NCBI RefSeq assembly: GCF_022760755.1
Contig: NZ_JAIVFP010000001.1
Span: 1,133,501 to 1,197,500 of the forward strand
Direction: 5' to 3'
Length of the DNA stretch: 64,000 nt
DNA from: Candidatus Rhodoblastus alkanivorans
Lineage (GTDB): Bacteria > Pseudomonadota > Alphaproteobacteria > Rhizobiales > Beijerinckiaceae
Position 1 is the first letter of the stretch; each line of letters begins with the position of its first letter. Below, in pieces: positions 60,801 to 64,000 of the stretch. Position numbers and translations under genes: made by a program. The notes beneath the pieces are model-generated. The model saw nothing but the letters and a program-made list of their open reading frames with translations. It was not told the DNA's origin and ran no database searches.

Positions 60801-63275
60801 ATGGGGACGACGATGACGGCCAAGGCGATCGCTGAGCAGGAGAAGCAGGGGCAGATCCCGCTGCCGCCGCAGGAAATCATCCGGCAAAGTATCGCGCTCG
60901 CCGCGCGGTCGCACCAGGCCGGACAATTGAGGCAGGCGGAGCAGCTCTATCGCGCCATTCTGGCGGTCGATCCGCTTCACGCTGACGCCCTGCACGGTAT
61001 GGGCGTCCTGGCGCATCAGGCCGTGCGCAGCGACCTCGCCGAGCAATTCCTGCGCGCGGCGCTGAACCAACGCGCCGAGCCCACCTTCCACAACAATCTC
61101 GGCCTGGTGCTGCTCGCGCTCGACCGGCCTCACGAGGCGCTGGCGGCGGTCTATCGGGCGCTGGAGCTGCGCGGCGTCTATCCGGAAGCTTTCAACGCCC
61201 TGGGCAATGTGCAGCAGAAGCTCGGCCGGCGCGACGAGGCGGCGGCGTCTTACGGAAAGGCTGTGGCGCTGCGGCCCGATTATGCCGACGCCCACGCCAA
61301 TCTCGGCAAGGTCCTGCTGGAGATGGGTGAATTCGCGGCTGCCGAAGAGTCGGCCCGCAAGGCTTCGGCGCTCGCGCCGGCGAGCGCCGAAGCCTGGAAC
61401 ATTCTTGGCAATGTCTTACGCGCCCGCGGCGAATATGACGAAGCGATTTCCTGTTTTGATCTGGCCCTGGCGGCGCGGCCCCATTACGCCGAAGCCTTCA
61501 ACAACAGGGGCGTCGCTTTGCTGATGCTGGGGAAGGTCGACGACGCCGTCGTCGCCGCGCGTTGCGCGCTCGCCACCAACGATAAACTTTCCGTGGCCTG
61601 GGCGACCTATGGCTCGGCCTTGTTCGCGCAGGGGAGATTCGACGAGGCGGTTCAGAACTTCGAGCGCGCCGTCGCGCTCGATCCCAATTGCCTCGAAGCC
61701 TATAATAATCTCGGCACGACGTTGCTCCAGCTCGATCGCGCCGACGACGCCATCGCCGCTTTCGAAAAGGCGATCGCCCTCTCCGAAGAGGGTAGCCGCG
61801 CCGAAGGCCACTACAATCTGGGCACCACGCTGATCGACGGCAATAATCTCGACCGCGCCATCTATTGTCTCGGCAAGGCGGTGGAGCAGGACCCCGAACA
61901 CGCCGCGGCCCACAACAATCTCGGCGTCGCCTTGCAGAACAAGGGCTTGCCCGATGAGGCCATCGAATCCTATGGCAGAGGAATCGAGGTCGATCCGCAA
62001 TATGCCGGCGCCTATTGCAACAAGCTGATGGCGATGCATTACGTCGAAAGCTTCGGCAATGACGAACTTCTGGAAACCGCGCGGCAATTCGGGCGGATGT
62101 TCAACCGGCCCGACCCGCGGCCGTTCCCCGACTGCGATCTCGCGCCCGATCGGCGCCTGCGCATCGGTTATGTGTCGGGCGATTTCAACAACCACCCGGT
62201 CGGATTCTTCTTCGCGCGGGCGCTCGCCGCGCATGATCGCGCCGGTTTCGAAACCTTCTGCTATTCCAACTGGGCGGCCGAAGACGAGATGACCGCCGAA
62301 TTGCGCGGCCTCGCCGGCCATTGGCGCGACATTCACAAGCAGTCCGACGGCGAAGCCTTCGAGCGGATAAGTGAAGACAAGATCGACATTCTGGTCGATC
62401 TTTCGGGCCATACCAACAAGACGCGGCTGTTGCTTTTCGGCCTGAAACCGGCGCCCATTCAAGCGAGCTGGATCGGCTATTTCGGTACGACCGGCCTGCC
62501 GGCGATGGATTACCTCATTCTCGATCAGATCTCGGCCCCGCCGGGTTCGGATCGCTGGTACACGGAATCGGTCGTGCGCCTGCCTTATGGCCGCTTCTGT
62601 TACAAGCCGCCCGCCTTCGACATTGCGCTCGCCGAGCCGCCCTGCTTGCGCAAGGGCGTCGTGACGTTCGGCTGTTTCAACAATGTCGCGAAATTGAGCG
62701 CGGGCGCAATTCGGCTCTGGGCCGAGATTTTGCGCGCGGCGCCGGATTCGCGGCTCCTGCTCAAATGGAAGAGCCTCAGCGAGGCCAGCGTGCGGGAAAG
62801 GCTCCTCGATTCCTTTGCGGGCCATGGCGTCGCGCGCGATCGCATCGGATTTCGCGGCCAATCGTCTTATGCGCTTATGCTGCGGGAATATAACGACATC
62901 GACATCGCGCTCGATCCCTTCCCCTTCGGCGGCGCCACGACGAGTTGCGAGGCATTGTGGATGGGCGTTCCGGTCATCACTCTGCCCGGCGATCGCCTGG
63001 CGTCGCGCCAGACGCTCGGCTTCCTGCATCACATGGGACATGAGGAGCTGGCGGCGGATTCGCCGCGGGATTATGTAGCGCGCGCCGTCGCGCTCGCGAA
63101 AGACCCGGTCCGGCTCAAGGAATTACGCGCCGGATTGCGCTCGGCGATGGAATCGGCTCCCTTTTGCGACGGCCCCAAATTCACCGCCTCCCTCGAAGCC
63201 GCCTACCGCCAGATGTGGCGCCGCCATGTCGCGGGCGAGCGGCCGGCCGCGTTCGACATCGCGGCGCTTGGATAG
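60801..63275 (+). CDS. TPR O-GlcNAc-transferase-like glycosyltransferase (GT41)
   Basis: An 824-residue cytoplasmic protein. Residues 20-430 are about eleven TPR units (AEQLYRAILAVDPLHADALHGMG, ALGNVQQKLGRRDEAAASY, AYNNLGTTLLQLDRADDAI and others). Residues 440-815 are the GT41 catalytic region shared with SPINDLY and O-GlcNAc transferases (RLRIGYVSGDFNNHPVGFF, DILVDLSGHT, WIGYFGTTGLPAMDYLI, VTFGCFNNVAKLS, DIALDPFPFGGATTSCEALWMGVPVITLPG). AGGAG precedes the ATG at 60801. Its place right after flagellin suggests it glycosylates flagellin, as TPR transferases do in Caulobacter (FlmG); that is an inference. Confidence 0.92.
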   Translation: MGTTMTAKAIAEQEKQGQIPLPPQEIIRQSIALAARSHQAGQLRQAEQLYRAILAVDPLHADALHGMGVLAHQAVRSDLAEQFLRAALNQRAEPTFHNNLGLVLLALDRPHEALAAVYRALELRGVYPEAFNALGNVQQKLGRRDEAAASYGKAVALRPDYADAHANLGKVLLEMGEFAAAEESARKASALAPASAEAWNILGNVLRARGEYDEAISCFDLALAARPHYAEAFNNRGVALLMLGKVDDAVVAARCALATNDKLSVAWATYGSALFAQGRFDEAVQNFERAVALDPNCLEAYNNLGTTLLQLDRADDAIAAFEKAIALSEEGSRAEGHYNLGTTLIDGNNLDRAIYCLGKAVEQDPEHAAAHNNLGVALQNKGLPDEAIESYGRGIEVDPQYAGAYCNKLMAMHYVESFGNDELLETARQFGRMFNRPDPRPFPDCDLAPDRRLRIGYVSGDFNNHPVGFFFARALAAHDRAGFETFCYSNWAAEDEMTAELRGLAGHWRDIHKQSDGEAFERISEDKIDILVDLSGHTNKTRLLLFGLKPAPIQASWIGYFGTTGLPAMDYLILDQISAPPGSDRWYTESVVRLPYGRFCYKPPAFDIALAEPPCLRKGVVTFGCFNNVAKLSAGAIRLWAEILRAAPDSRLLLKWKSLSEASVRERLLDSFAGHGVARDRIGFRGQSSYALMLREYNDIDIALDPFPFGGATTSCEALWMGVPVITLPGDRLASRQTLGFLHHMGHEELAADSPRDYVARAVALAKDPVRLKELRAGLRSAMESAPFCDGPKFTASLEAAYRQMWRRHVAGERPAAFDIAALG

Positions 63276-63294
63276 AGCAGGATCGAAAAAAGCG

Positions 63295-63320
63295 GCAGGA
63301 TGCGTCGCGACGCATCCTGC
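63295..63320. terminator. perfect 26-bp palindrome between convergent genes
   Basis: GCAGGATGCGTCG followed directly by its own reverse complement, 20 bases after the glycosyltransferase stop. With no T run it could end transcription in both directions or be a dispersed palindromic repeat. Confidence 0.45.
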
Positions 63321-63363
63321 GCGAACAGAAGCTCCGCCTTTGGGGTGGCGTGGTTGGCGCCGT

Positions 63364-64000
63364 TCAGACCTGCGTCTCGGGAACTGCCACCAGCACATAT
63401 TGCAGCGGTGAAGCGTCGGCGACCGCCTGGTCGGGGTCGAATCCGGCCGCCGTCGCCATGGCGCGGATGGCGGGCAGGAAGCGTTCGCGCTCGGCCTCGG
63501 GAAAAATACGCGGCTTGCCGTCGATCACGCGATAGCCGCAGGACTGGAACATTTCCAGCGCGGTGATCCGGGTGAACCAGCGCAGATGGGTGCGGTCGAG
63601 GAGGCCTGCGTCCTCATAGCGGAACAGGCCGCAGGCAAGGCGAAGCTGGACGCTCCAGTGCTGGGCGTTGGGAATGCAGGCGACGACGCGGCCGCCCGGG
63701 CGCAGCAGCGGCCGGATGCGCCGCAACACGTCCCAGGGATCGCGCAAATGTTCGAGCGTGTCTCCGAACACGGCGCAATCGCAGGCGAAGAGCCGTTCGA
63801 AGGTTTCGCCGGGCATGGTTTCGACGTCGCCGACGACGGCCTCCGCGCAGATTTTTCGCGCCGCCTCCGCGTAATTGGGATCGATCTCCACGCCGGCATA
63901 ATGGCAATTCGAGTTGACTTTCAGATAGGCGCGGGCGAGCGCGCCGGTGCTGCAGCCGACTTCGACGACGCGGTTGCAATCGGGGGGCATAAAGCTGAGA
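63364..64000 (-). CDS. SAM-dependent methyltransferase, 5'-truncated by window edge
   Basis: A class I methyltransferase with motif I VVEVGCSTGALARAYL, the acidic GVEIDPNYAEAA and CDCAVFGDTLEHLRDPWDVLRRIRPLLRPGGRVV, typical of methyltransferase_11-type enzymes that act on sugars or small molecules. The frame is open through base 64000 and the ATG at 63990 (MPPDCNRVV) begins mid-domain, so the true start is beyond the window. It lies next to a glycosyltransferase, so modification of a surface or flagellar glycan is possible; this is inference. Confidence 0.82.
   Translation of the reverse strand, partial: LSFMPPDCNRVVEVGCSTGALARAYLKVNSNCHYAGVEIDPNYAEAARKICAEAVVGDVETMPGETFERLFACDCAVFGDTLEHLRDPWDVLRRIRPLLRPGGRVVACIPNAQHWSVQLRLACGLFRYEDAGLLDRTHLRWFTRITALEMFQSCGYRVIDGKPRIFPEAERERFLPAIRAMATAAGFDPDQAVADASPLQYVLVAVPETQV

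Noticed and set aside
61416-63041. 541-codon minus-strand ORF
   Set aside because: Antisense of the GT41 glycosyltransferase; no domain pattern.

Overview
The window is GC-rich, densely coding DNA from an alphaproteobacterium. Gene order and family membership point to the Hyphomicrobiales (Rhizobiales): FlaF/FlbT flagellar regulators, a MotE chaperone, motA separate from motB, the order flgE-flgK-flgL-flaF-flbT-flgD-fliQ-flhA-fliR, and a ccmIEFH cytochrome c set. A family such as Beijerinckiaceae or Methylocystaceae would fit, but that is a guess. No rRNA, tRNA, CRISPR array, transposase or prophage was recognised.

Positions 1-26760 are housekeeping and accessory genes: the 3' part of cobQ, a HerA-like ATPase, ccmI-ccmE-ccmF-ccmH, an AraC regulator whose tail runs antisense into ccmH, a degP protease followed by an OmpR-type response regulator with no kinase, purD, a SnoaL-like protein, a large TPR lipoprotein-type or secreted protein, and the nadA-nadB-nadC operon with two matching palindromic operators. 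After these come a polytopic membrane protein, phosphoglucomutase, an AmpG-type transporter, an Rrf2 regulator, an acyl-CoA ligase, a methyltransferase and a diguanylate cyclase.

Positions 26920-60713 form one flagellar and chemotaxis supercluster. A rightward block encodes hook, filament-junction and export proteins (flgE to fliR, then FliJ-, CheL-, FlgN- and FliL-like genes), ending in a soluble globin-MCP-PilZ receptor. A leftward block (motA, fliM, fliN, fliG, flhB and an unknown gene) is divergent from flgF-fliI and an unknown gene. A chemotaxis module (cheB leftward; an unknown gene, a cheA-REC hybrid, cheW, cheY and cheR rightward) sits between these and flgB-flgC-fliE-flgG-flgA-flgI, motE-flgH-fliL-fliP and flagellin. 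fliF, fliK, motB and the master regulators are not in the window.

Positions 60801-64000 carry a TPR O-GlcNAc-transferase-like glycosyltransferase directly downstream of flagellin, probably for flagellin glycosylation, and the 3' part of a leftward SAM methyltransferase.

The most interesting signal is a shared element, GNCAGYY-N4-GCAAG, 30-72 bases upstream of five flagellar transcription units (flgE, flhA, flgF, flgB, motE), with a near-match before motA. None was seen before the che genes. It looks like a common promoter or activator site for this flagellar regulon.
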